Part shown: piece after piece, positions 7,674-14,257 of the stretch
Numbering within the stretch: position 1 is the stretch's first letter
How the letters are laid out: every line of letters begins with the position of its first letter
From: Actinobacteria bacterium RBG_16_64_13
GTDB taxonomy: Bacteria > Actinomycetota > Thermoleophilia > RBG-16-64-13
Length of the DNA stretch: 14,257 bases
NCBI GenBank assembly: GCA_001768675.1
Contig: MELN01000006.1
Span: 27,035-41,291 of the forward strand
Direction of reading: 5' to 3'
Position numbers and translations under genes: made by a program
Notes under the pieces: model-generated
The model's database searches: none
Seen by the model: the letters and a program-made list of their open reading frames with translations, nothing else
Told to the model about the DNA's origin: nothing

Positions 7674-8627
7674 GTGAAGCCGGCCGCTTCAGCTCCAGTG
7701 CACCTTCCTACCGGTCACTCCGCGATGCTCACAGTGGGCAATGTCGACGTGCGGGTCCATTCGGACCTCGCTTTGGCCGACTTCCAGGATCCACCGTACC
7801 TGCAATTCATGCGTCCCCGGGCGATCCAGGGATCCCGACCCTCGGCTCTCGACATCGAGGTCCTCGCTACGGCGTGCCCGGCCAACGATTCCCAGGTGAT
7901 CTTCGAGAGCGGGGGTGCATGGAAGATGCAGCCCGACGAGAGCGGCTACCGTCTGAGCTTTCGGCGTGACGGCAGCAGCCGGTTCCACACCATCGTTTGC
8001 TCCAACCGCGAGACGACCCGGGCGACGATCTACGTGGACCAAGACCTGGAACCCTCTCAACACGTGCTGGAGATGCCCGTGAATCCGGTGCATTACCCGC
8101 TGGACCAGCTTCTGCTCATGAATCACCTGGCCACTCGCGGTGGGGTGATCGCGCACGCGGCAGGAGCGGTGGTCGAAGGCAGTGCTCTCGTGTTTCCCGG
8201 AGTGTCGGGCGCCGGCAAGTCCACGCTCTCTCGTCTGCTCGCGGGCGCCGGGCTTGGCGACTCGCTGCTCAGCGACGACCGGGTCGTCCTGCAGATGGCC
8301 ACCGGCGAGGGCGTGGAGGAGAGCTGCGAGGTCTGGGGAACGCCCTGGCCCGGCGATGCGGGTGTGGCAAGGAACGGCTTTGCGCCCCTGGGCGCCTTGC
8401 TGTTTTTGGTCAAGGCGGACTTGAACGAAGTGATCCCCCTTACGACCGCCGCGGCGATGCGCCGCCTGATGCCTGTGGTGACCTGCCCTTGGTACGACGC
8501 CGAGCGCGTGTCGGTTGTTCTTGACACCTGTGCCCGCGTGGTGCAAGGCGTGCCTTGTTACGATCTTCGCTCTCGGGCCGACAGCGGAGTGATCCCGCTA
8601 CTTACCGCGCGGCTGTGGAACGCTTGA
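7674..8627 (+). CDS. HPr-kinase-like P-loop protein of the RiPP operon
   Basis: A 317-residue protein whose C-terminal half is an HprK-type kinase fold: Walker A GVSGAGKST at 176-184 and LLSDDR at 198-203, matching the DD pair near the active site of HPr kinase/phosphorylase. The usual HprK signature ExRGxG is missing; the segment EVWGTPWPGDAG takes its place, as in HprK-like proteins of peptide-modification clusters. The N-terminal half is unlike the HprK regulatory domain. True HprK phosphorylates HPr on Ser; relatives in lasso clusters phosphorylate the peptide, so this one may act on a Ser or Thr of the precursor or product (inference). GTG 7674 has only a weak ribosome binding site and lies 23 bases after the precursor stop; ATG 7725 is an alternative. 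The stop lies inside the -35 box of the ileS leader promoter. Confidence 0.82.
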   Translation: MKPAASAPVHLPTGHSAMLTVGNVDVRVHSDLALADFQDPPYLQFMRPRAIQGSRPSALDIEVLATACPANDSQVIFESGGAWKMQPDESGYRLSFRRDGSSRFHTIVCSNRETTRATIYVDQDLEPSQHVLEMPVNPVHYPLDQLLLMNHLATRGGVIAHAAGAVVEGSALVFPGVSGAGKSTLSRLLAGAGLGDSLLSDDRVVLQMATGEGVEESCEVWGTPWPGDAGVARNGFAPLGALLFLVKADLNEVIPLTTAAAMRRLMPVVTCPWYDAERVSVVLDTCARVVQGVPCYDLRSRADSGVIPLLTARLWNA

Positions 8628-8652
8628 AGTTCGCCCTGCATACCACTAGACT
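8624..8652 (+). promoter_or_regulatory. Sigma-70-type promoter of the ileS T-box leader
   Basis: TTGAAG (8624-8629) and TAGACT (8647-8652) are separated by exactly 17 bases, close to the TTGACA/TATAAT consensus. Transcription would start near 8659, just before the first T-box helix strand at 8666. The -35 box overlaps the stop codon of the HprK-like gene. Confidence 0.7.
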
Positions 8653-8659
8653 ACGCGAG

Positions 8660-9165
8660 CACAAAGGCGATGACAGGAACCAGTAGGCGCCGCTCTTTCT
8701 CCTAGCGAACCGGGGACGGTGGGAGCCCGGTAGGAATCGGTGTCCGAAGATCATCCTCGAGCCGCCAGCCGAACGGTGAGGCCGGCATGGCATGCCGGCG
8801 CCGCGGCCGCGCCCCTGCGGGGCGCCATGGCCTACGGCGCGCCGGAGCCACTCACCCAGTAGACCTGGCCGGGCCCTTCCCGTTACAGAAGGAGGGCGCG
8901 AAAGCCGCTGGTGGGCGCCACGAGACCGTGGGCATGCCGTCAGCCGACGCGTCGCTGAGTGGGCCGCGCCGCGCGGCGCCGCCGTGGAGCGGCGACAGGC
9001 GGCAGCAGTGCAGGCAGCGCCTCAAGCGCCGCCGCGTGCGGCCAAGTAGGGTGGTACCGCGGGCAACGTCCCGTCCCTACGCGCTCCGGTCGGGCGGCGA
9101 GCAGCCACCGAACGGGCCAGCGCCCCGGCGAGCATCGCCGGCAGGGGCGGGGCGTATTTGTTTTT
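8660..9165 (+). promoter_or_regulatory. T-box riboswitch, isoleucine specific (AUC specifier)
   Basis: The untranslated leader of ileS reads uncharged tRNA-Ile. Stem I closes with GGC (8666-8668) and GCC (8761-8763) around a GATGA K-turn; AGGA (8675-8678) pairs with TCCT (8754-8757). AGTA (8682-8685) faces the specifier loop GAAGATCA (8746-8753), which holds ATC at 8750-8752 followed by the expected purine. The distal module has AGCGA (8704-8708) and a helix ACCGGG/CCCGGT. Further hairpins follow: GCCGGCAT/ATGCCGGC (8781-8799) and GCGCCCC/GGGGCGC (8809-8825), both enclosed by GGTGAG/CTCACC (8775-8780 with 8851-8856), then a stem III candidate with a CCGTTA loop (8873-8897). The T-box AGGGTGGTACCGCG is at 9048-9061; its TGGT matches a tRNA ending ACCA. 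The antiterminator pairs GTAGGG (9046-9051) with CCCTAC (9075-9080). Without uncharged tRNA the terminator listed next should form. Confidence 0.95.
9067..9165 (+). terminator. T-box-controlled intrinsic terminator
   Basis: CGTCCCGTCCC (9067-9077) can pair over 11 bases, two of them G-U, with GGGGCGGGGCG (9144-9154), followed at once by TATTTGTTTTT (9155-9165). The 5' arm is the same segment that forms the 3' strand of the antiterminator, so the two folds exclude each other. Inside the long terminator arm lie GCGCT/AGCGC (9081-9085 with 9119-9123) and a strong hairpin CCGGCGA-gca-TCGCCGG (9125-9141). This supports control of transcription rather than of ribosome binding. Confidence 0.82.
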
Positions 9166-9240
9166 GGGCTAGGGCGGCCTGAGCGGCCGGCGAGGGCGCG
9201 CAGGGAGCGCCAGTCGTAACCGCCCAGTGCGGCGCCCCAG

Positions 9241-9247
9241 AAGGAGG
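9241..9247 (+). promoter_or_regulatory. Ribosome binding site of ileS
   Basis: AAGGAGG, an almost perfect anti-16S match, ends 4 bases before ATG 9252 and fixes the ileS start. It lies 75 bases beyond the terminator T-run. I see no CCTCC strand close by that would mask it, which again points to control by termination. Confidence 0.85.
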
Positions 9248-9251
9248 ATTC

Positions 9252-12200
9252 ATGGCAGGCCAGTATCGACCGGTGGACACAGGACAGAGCTTCCCCGCCC
9301 TGGAGGAGCGGATCCTTGGCTGGTGGAAAGAACGGTCCATTTTTGAGAAGAGCCTCCACCTGCGTGCCGGCCAGCCCGAATGGGTGTTCTACGAAGGCCC
9401 CCCCACAGCCAACGGCAAACCCGGCGTGCACCACGTGCTGGCGCGGGTGTTCAAGGACATCTATCCGCGCTACAAGACCATGCGCGGCTTCTTCGTGGGG
9501 CGCAAAGCCGGCTGGGATTGCCACGGGCTGCCGGTTGAACTCGAGGTAGAGAAGCGCCTCGGATTCGACCACAAGGAACAGATAGAAACTTACGGTGTAG
9601 CCGAGTTCAACCGGCAGTGCCGCGAGTCGGTCACCGCCTATGTGGACGACTGGAACCGCATGACCGAGCGCATCGGCATGTGGCTCGACCTGAGCGACCC
9701 CTACATGACCATGACCGATGACTACATCGAGTCGGTCTGGTGGATCCTGTCGGAGTTCGCCAAGAACGGCCTGCTCTACGAGGGCTACAAAGTGGTGCCG
9801 TACTGCCCGCGCTGCGGAACAGCGCTGTCGTCGCACGAAGTGGCCTCGGGCTACCAGATGGTCACCGACCCGTCGATCTACGTGCGCTTCCCGCTGCTGG
9901 CCGAGGCCCCGGCGTCTGGTTCGACGGCCATGGCCGGCGACCCTGAGGTCGCACCCGACGGTCTTCCTGTCAGTCTCCTGGTCTGGACCACGACGCCCTG
10001 GACGCTCATCTCCAACGTGGCCGCGGCCGTCGGCGTCGACATCCAGTACGCGCGCGCCCGGCTGGGCGACGAATACTTCGTCTTGGCCGCCGATCTGGTT
10101 GCCGCCGTTCTCGGCCCCGAGGCCGTGGTTGGTGAGACCTTCCCCGGCTCCGCGTTACTTGGGCGCCGCTACCAAGCGCCCTACAGCTTCGTCACGCCCG
10201 ACAGGCCGGCTTGGCGGGTCATCGCCGGCGACTTCGTAGCGACAGACGAAGGGACCGGCATAGTCCACATCGCGCCGGCCTTCGGGGCAGACGACATGGC
10301 CGTAGGCCAGGCCAACGACCTGCCTGTAGTCATGCCGGTGGACGATGAGGCCCGCTTCACCGCCGAGATCACCCCCTGGGCGGGTTTGTTCGTCAAGGAC
10401 GCCGACTCCGGGATCATGGACGAACTCGAGTCGCGTGGCCTGCTATTCGCCCGTCAACCCTACGAGCACAACTACCCCTTCTGCTGGCGTTGCGACACTC
10501 CGCTGATCTATTACGCGAAGTCGTCGTGGTACGTTCGCACGACCGCCCACAAGGAACAGGTGTTGGCGGCCAACGAGGAGATCGACTGGCATCCCGACCA
10601 TCTCAAGCACGGCCGCTTCGGCAAGTGGCTGGAGAACAACATCGACTGGTCGCTCTCTCGCGACCGCTACTGGGGCACACCTCTGCCGGCTTGGCGCTGC
10701 GCCCAGGGCCACGACACTATCGTGGGTTCTCGGGCCCGGCTGAGCGAACTCGCGAAACGCGACCTGTCCGGCCTGGAGCTTCACCGCCCCTACGTGGACG
10801 AGGTGGCCTTCGCCTGCCCCGAGTGCGGCGCCGAGGCCAAACGCGTGAGCGCCGTGATCGATGCCTGGTTCGACTCGGGCTCCATGCCCGTGGCGCAGTG
10901 GCACTATCCATTCGAGAACCAGGAGATGTGGCGGAAGCGTTTCCCGGCCGACTTCATCTGCGAGGCCATCGATCAGACCCGCGGCTGGTTCTACAGCCTG
11001 CTCGCCATCAGCGCCCTGCTCACCGGCCACACCTGCTACCGCAACGTGCTGGTACTCGGCCACATCCTCGACAGTGAAGGCCGCAAGATGTCCAAGCGCC
11101 TTGGCAACGTCGTGGATCCCTGGGCCCTTCTCGACAAGCAAGGAGCCGACGCTCTGCGCTGGTATCTGTTCACGTCGAGCTCGCCCTGGTTCCCCCGCCG
11201 CTTCGGCCCGGAGAACCTGGATGAAGTCATCCGCAAGTTCATGCTCACCTTGTGGAACACCTACTCGTTCTACACGCTATACGCGAACATCGACGGCTTC
11301 GATCCCGCCGAGCACGAAGTGCCGGTGGCCGATCGCAGCCTCATGGACCGCTGGATCCTAGGCGATCTGCACCTGCTCATCCGCGAGGTGACGTCCGAAC
11401 TCGACCGTTACGACGCTTTCGCCGCCGGCCGGGCCATCGCCGACTTCGTGGACGAGTTGTCCAATTGGTACGTGCGCCGCAGCCGCCGCCGCTTCTGGAA
11501 AAGCGAGGCCGACGCCGACAAGATCGCCGCCTACCTCACGCTGAACGAATGCCTGGTGACCCTCAGCGAGCTACTCGCGCCGTTCACGCCGTTCCTCGCG
11601 GAGGAGCTCTATCGAAATCTGGTGGCCGAACGTTCGCCGGTGGCGCCGGAGTCGGTGCACCTAGTGGACTGGCCCGTGGCCGACGAAGCCCTCATCGACG
11701 AAGACCTGTCCTTCCGGATGGCCGCGGCCCGCCAAGTGGTGAACCTGGGGCGAGCCGCCCGCAACGCGACTCAGATCAAGACCCGCCAGCCCGTGGGGAA
11801 GGCCGTGGTGGCCTGCCGGGAGCGCGAGCGTGCCGCCGTGGAGAGTCTGGCCGCCGTGGTCGCCGAGGAGCTGAACGTCAAGGCCATCGAGTACGTGGCC
11901 TCGGCGAGCGAGCTGGTCACTTATGTCATCAAGCCCAACTACCGAACGTTGGGACCCAGGTTCGGCAAGAACATGCCGGCGGTGGCCGAAGCTGTGGCCG
12001 CTCTACTCGCCGACGAGACGGGCGACCGGCTGGCCGGCGGCCGATCTGTCCTGGTGACCGTGGACGGCCATGAGTACGAGTTCGCCCCCGAGGATTTCGT
12101 GGTGGAGGCGCACGAGCGCGAAGGCTACCGGGTGGAGCGAGAAGGCGGGATGGCCGTGGCCATCTCTACCGTTCTGTCGCCGGAACTGATAAGGGAAGGG

Positions 12201-12479
12201 CTTGCCCGGGAGCTGGTGCATCACGTCCAGAACACCCGAAAAGCCGCCGAGTTCCAAATAGACGACCGCATCCACCTGCGCGTCAGTGGTCCGGCCGAGA
12301 TCACGCATATGTTGGCCGTACATGGAGACTGGGTGAAGAAGGAGACCTTGGCTGTGAGCCTGGAAGTGAGCGCCGTCGTGGGCGGCGGCGAAGCCTCAGG
12401 CGCCGCAACGGCCGGAGCCTTTCGCGAAGAACTCAAGGTCAACGGCCTGCCGGTGGCGGTGGAGGTGGCGAAGGCCTAG
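9252..12479 (+). CDS. ileS: Isoleucyl-tRNA synthetase, type 2 (IleRS2)
   Basis: A 1075-residue class I synthetase that charges tRNA-Ile with isoleucine in the cytosol. The start YEGPPTANGKPGVHH and the overall length match the eukaryote-like type 2 bacterial enzymes. The HIGH position reads GVHH (58-61), with the first His and the Gly exchanged, followed by GWDCHGLPVE. The second signature is KMSKR (612-616) in GRKMSKRLGN. The CP1 editing domain has the Thr-rich TTTPWT (246-251) and GTGIVHIAPAFGADD (334-348), so hydrolysis of Val-tRNA-Ile should be intact. Cys pairs in CPRCG, FCWRC and CPECG suggest zinc ribbons. The C-terminal anticodon-binding region is complete. Type 2 enzymes resist mupirocin. 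Expression should rise when uncharged tRNA-Ile accumulates, through the T-box leader. The 3' end converges on a TPR gene with 3 bases between them. Confidence 0.97.
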   Translation: MAGQYRPVDTGQSFPALEERILGWWKERSIFEKSLHLRAGQPEWVFYEGPPTANGKPGVHHVLARVFKDIYPRYKTMRGFFVGRKAGWDCHGLPVELEVEKRLGFDHKEQIETYGVAEFNRQCRESVTAYVDDWNRMTERIGMWLDLSDPYMTMTDDYIESVWWILSEFAKNGLLYEGYKVVPYCPRCGTALSSHEVASGYQMVTDPSIYVRFPLLAEAPASGSTAMAGDPEVAPDGLPVSLLVWTTTPWTLISNVAAAVGVDIQYARARLGDEYFVLAADLVAAVLGPEAVVGETFPGSALLGRRYQAPYSFVTPDRPAWRVIAGDFVATDEGTGIVHIAPAFGADDMAVGQANDLPVVMPVDDEARFTAEITPWAGLFVKDADSGIMDELESRGLLFARQPYEHNYPFCWRCDTPLIYYAKSSWYVRTTAHKEQVLAANEEIDWHPDHLKHGRFGKWLENNIDWSLSRDRYWGTPLPAWRCAQGHDTIVGSRARLSELAKRDLSGLELHRPYVDEVAFACPECGAEAKRVSAVIDAWFDSGSMPVAQWHYPFENQEMWRKRFPADFICEAIDQTRGWFYSLLAISALLTGHTCYRNVLVLGHILDSEGRKMSKRLGNVVDPWALLDKQGADALRWYLFTSSSPWFPRRFGPENLDEVIRKFMLTLWNTYSFYTLYANIDGFDPAEHEVPVADRSLMDRWILGDLHLLIREVTSELDRYDAFAAGRAIADFVDELSNWYVRRSRRRFWKSEADADKIAAYLTLNECLVTLSELLAPFTPFLAEELYRNLVAERSPVAPESVHLVDWPVADEALIDEDLSFRMAAARQVVNLGRAARNATQIKTRQPVGKAVVACRERERAAVESLAAVVAEELNVKAIEYVASASELVTYVIKPNYRTLGPRFGKNMPAVAEAVAALLADETGDRLAGGRSVLVTVDGHEYEFAPEDFVVEAHEREGYRVEREGGMAVAISTVLSPELIREGLARELVHHVQNTRKAAEFQIDDRIHLRVSGPAEITHMLAVHGDWVKKETLAVSLEVSAVVGGGEASGAATAGAFREELKVNGLPVAVEVAKA

Positions 12480-12482
12480 GGG

Positions 12483-13079
12483 TCACTCGCCGCCTTCCTT
12501 CAAGACCTTGCGTTCCTGTAACAGGCTCGCTCGGTTCTCCTCTGGCACGGCTTTGAGCCCCTCGTCGATCGCGGCGAGCGCCTCCTCGTCGCGGCCCTGG
12601 CGCCAGAGAAGCTCGGCTAGGTTGAGGTACGCCGGAGCCAGGGTAGGGTCGTCGGCGATGGCCTTGCGGTACGCGTTCTCGGCACCGGCCAAGTCGCCCA
12701 TCTCCCGGAGCGCGTTGCCCAGCCGGTCTCGCAATACGGCGTCCTCGCCGGCTGCCAGCAGACCCCGGTAGATGGTGGCCGCTTCGTCGAAGCGGCCCAG
12801 GTTGTAGTAGGCGAGGGCGAGCTTGCGCTGAGCGTTGACGTCATCGGGGGCGGCCCGGACGGCTGTCTCCAGCTTGGGGAGCAACGCCTCCCAAAGCGCT
12901 TGTGAGGGCTGCTCGAGGCCCGGGGCCGGAGCGACGGTGGGGCCGGGCGAGGACGCCAAAGGAGTCGAGGGCGCCGCCGGCCCGTTCGCCAAGAAACCGG
13001 TGAGAAGCGCGATGGCGGCCACTAAGGTGGCCGCCATCGCCGCTATCACGAAGGTCCGGATCGGCCGTCGTCCCGCCAC
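12483..13079 (-). CDS. Membrane-anchored TPR protein
   Basis: A 198-residue protein with a basic N-terminus, one hydrophobic helix (about residues 9-31, FVIAAMAATLVAAIALLTGFLA) and a Pro/Ala/Ser-rich linker (about 33-55), then three tetratricopeptide repeats starting near NAQRKLALAYYNLG, AVLRDRLGNALREMG and LAPAYLNLAELLWRQG. It should sit on the outer face of the cytoplasmic membrane and bind a partner protein. The start is GTG 13079, 40 bases after the stop of the upstream TPR lipoprotein gene, with a weak ribosome binding site, so the two are probably co-transcribed. The two proteins align closely over repeats 2 and 3, for example DPTLAPAYLNLA here and DPTLKYAYVNLA there, and look like a tandem duplication. 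Function is unknown. Confidence 0.82.
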   Translation of the reverse strand: MAGRRPIRTFVIAAMAATLVAAIALLTGFLANGPAAPSTPLASSPGPTVAPAPGLEQPSQALWEALLPKLETAVRAAPDDVNAQRKLALAYYNLGRFDEAATIYRGLLAAGEDAVLRDRLGNALREMGDLAGAENAYRKAIADDPTLAPAYLNLAELLWRQGRDEEALAAIDEGLKAVPEENRASLLQERKVLKEGGE

Positions 13080-13119
13080 GCCGTCACACCCCGCTTCGGA
13101 ACGACCGCTACCGCCTGCG

Positions 13120-13737
13120 CTAGGTCGTCGTCGTGCTCGTCAACTGGCCTTGGAAGGTCTCCAGCGGCTTGGCATCCTCTCCCTGGACGTACTTCAGACC
13201 GCTCTTCAGCACCTCCAAGGCCTTGGCGATGTCGCCCTTGGTCTGGTAGATGCCGGCCAGGTTCACGTAGGCGTACTTGAGGGTCGGGTCAAGGGCGATG
13301 GACGCCTCGTATTCGGCTATGGCTTCGTCGGTCTTTCCCCAGTCGCGATAGACGTTGCCGAGGTTGTTGCGCGTGAAGGCGTCGTCCTTGATGGCGAGGA
13401 TCTTCTTGTATGCCGCCGCGGCCTCTTCGTAGTTGCCGAGCTGGTAATTGGCTACGGCCAGGCTCTCGAGCGCGTAGAGATCGGTAGGATCCGCAGTGAT
13501 CGCCTTCTCGAGGTCGGGGATTTCCGCCTCGTATTCGGCAAGGGACTTGCCTCCCTCAACAACGGTGGTCTCGTTGGTCGAGCCCTCTGTGGAGGCCACC
13601 GTAGTGGAGGGGGCGGAAGAAGTCGTGGTCTCGTCGGTCCCGTCGCCGCTCCCGCAGCCGGCCGCGAGCGCGGCCAGCGCGACAAACGCGATCAGAGCGA
13701 TGACCAGCCGGCCGCCCCGTCTCGTGGTCCGTGTCAT
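13120..13737 (-). CDS. TPR lipoprotein
   Basis: A 205-residue secreted lipoprotein. The signal peptide has Arg at 3, 6, 7 and 10, a hydrophobic core (11-26) and a lipobox ending LAAGC, so C28 would be lipidated and hold the protein on the outer face of the membrane. A Thr/Ser/Glu-rich linker (about 29-58) leads to three tetratricopeptide repeats near LYALESLAVANYQLG, AFTRNNLGNVYRDWG and LKYAYVNLAGIYQTKG; the C-terminus is a run of Thr. I moved the start from GTG 13788 to ATG 13737 because AAGGAGG (complement of 13743-13749) lies 5 bases upstream and the signal peptide then begins correctly. The paralogous TPR gene follows 40 bases later. No catalytic domain is present; a scaffolding role is inferred. 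Confidence 0.88.
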   Translation of the reverse strand: MTRTTRRGGRLVIALIAFVALAALAAGCGSGDGTDETTTSSAPSTTVASTEGSTNETTVVEGGKSLAEYEAEIPDLEKAITADPTDLYALESLAVANYQLGNYEEAAAAYKKILAIKDDAFTRNNLGNVYRDWGKTDEAIAEYEASIALDPTLKYAYVNLAGIYQTKGDIAKALEVLKSGLKYVQGEDAKPLETFQGQLTSTTTT

Positions 13738-13784
13738 TGCTGCCTCCTTCTTTCTAATGGTCTGCGTCGTTGGATATCTATCGG

Positions 13785-14257
13785 TCACGGCACGAGCACC
13801 TCAACAGCGTGCGCGTCGATCTTCACTGTCGCGGGGAGCTTGCCCGCCAGCTCACCGTCGGTCTGGAACCAGATGGTCTCCTTGTCGTCGAGCGGGATGA
13901 GCTCGGCCTGCTTCGCCCGCAAATAGGTCACGTTCGAACTGCGTAGGTGCAGACCGCTCGGCACCCCAAGCCAAAAGACGGCCAGGCTCGACCGGGTGGT
14001 TCCGGTGAAGATTAGCAAATCGAGCACACCGTCAGTAGGGTCGGCGGCGGGAGTCATCCCCAGGTGCGCCGCGTAGTACCGGCTGTTGCCCGCAACGAAG
14101 AACGTGGCCGTGTACTCTTGCCCGCCCGTGCGCACCACGAAGGGGGGCGGGGGCGCGGCCAGGCCTGACTTGAGTCCCGTGCCCAGAAAGGCCAGCTCCT
14201 TGTAGCGCCTCTTGGCTCGGAGATCGGTGTTCCGCACGGTGAGGGCGTCGACCCCGG
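13785..14257 (-). CDS. Lipid kinase of the YegS/DagK family, C-terminal part (partial)
   Basis: The right edge cuts this leftward gene; 156 residues of the C-terminal domain are visible, and the frame stays open to base 14257. The segments VAGNSRYYAAHLGMTPAADP, DGVLDLLIFTG and the final WFQTDGELAGKLPA match the C-terminal beta domain of bacterial diacylglycerol-kinase-like lipid kinases, where the DGE motif is conserved. Such enzymes transfer phosphate from ATP to diacylglycerol or related lipids at the inner face of the membrane. The N-terminal half with the GGDGT nucleotide-binding motif lies outside the window, so activity cannot be judged. The TPR lipoprotein gene begins 47 bases after the stop, in the same direction, and may share the transcript. 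Confidence 0.82.
   Translation of the reverse strand, partial: GVDALTVRNTDLRAKRRYKELAFLGTGLKSGLAAPPPPFVVRTGGQEYTATFFVAGNSRYYAAHLGMTPAADPTDGVLDLLIFTGTTRSSLAVFWLGVPSGLHLRSSNVTYLRAKQAELIPLDDKETIWFQTDGELAGKLPATVKIDAHAVEVLVP

Noticed and set aside
7654..7677. Seven-codon ORF between the precursor and the HprK-like gene
   Set aside because: It overlaps the next start as GTGA, but has no ribosome binding site and is too short to separate from chance.
7456..8627. Lasso-peptide cluster
   Set aside because: The YxxPxL leader, PqqD-like protein and HprK-like kinase suggest it, but the cyclase and lasso protease are missing and a radical SAM enzyme is present.
8787..9182. Open reading frames in the ileS leader
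   Set aside because: They are Arg/Ala/Gly-rich products of GC-rich RNA, lack ribosome binding sites and fall across the T-box structure.
8940..9836. 298-codon leftward ORF
   Set aside because: It lies antisense to the T-box and the start of ileS, and its translation shows no recognisable domain.
12470..12497. Hairpin GAAGGC/GCCTTC between the convergent ileS and TPR genes as a bidirectional terminator
   Set aside because: Only 6 base pairs with a 16-base loop, and no T-run on either strand.
12835..13926. 363-codon rightward ORF
   Set aside because: It lies antisense to both TPR genes and the end of the lipid kinase gene, whose proteins have clear domains and start signals.

Overview
The window looks like a chromosomal segment of a GC-rich, Gram-positive-type bacterium, most likely an Actinomycetota lineage. 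The support is indirect: high GC throughout with GTG and TTG starts, a tRNA-responsive T-box leader in front of ileS, a Ser/Thr-rich lipoprotein typical of that phylum, and no outer-membrane or type IX sorting domain on the large secreted protein. The phylum call is an inference; genus cannot be read from this sequence.

Layout. The left edge holds the start of a leftward gene for a protein with an N-terminal membrane segment. A 271-base divergent region with two perfect inverted repeats follows. Then comes a tightly packed rightward operon of five genes (377-8627): a 1893-residue exported protein ending in a caspase-fold C25 (gingipain-type) peptidase; a PqqD-like peptide chaperone whose start codon overlaps the peptidase stop; a radical SAM/SPASM enzyme 2 bases later; a 64-residue precursor peptide that starts inside the radical SAM gene; and an HPr-kinase-like P-loop protein. 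Taken together these four small genes make a ribosomally made, post-translationally modified peptide (RiPP) cassette, here physically joined to a giant secreted protease. The precursor carries a YxxPxL leader motif like the one read by lasso-peptide recognition proteins, yet no lasso cyclase or lasso protease is present, and three Cys in the C-terminal part are natural targets for radical SAM thioether chemistry.

A clear sigma-70-type promoter overlaps the end of the operon and drives a roughly 590-base untranslated leader. This is a complete T-box riboswitch with an AUC (Ile) specifier, the canonical T-box sequence, and a transcription terminator that uses the 3' strand of the antiterminator. 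It controls ileS, a type 2 isoleucyl-tRNA synthetase in which the class I HIGH motif reads GVHH, the swapped form known from strongly mupirocin-resistant enzymes.

The right end is a leftward, probably co-transcribed group converging on ileS: the C-terminal part of a YegS/DagK-type lipid kinase, a TPR lipoprotein and a paralogous membrane-anchored TPR protein.

The most promising novelty is the operon of secreted C25 protease plus PqqD/radical SAM/precursor/HprK-like kinase. The most secure findings are the Ile T-box and the IleRS type.
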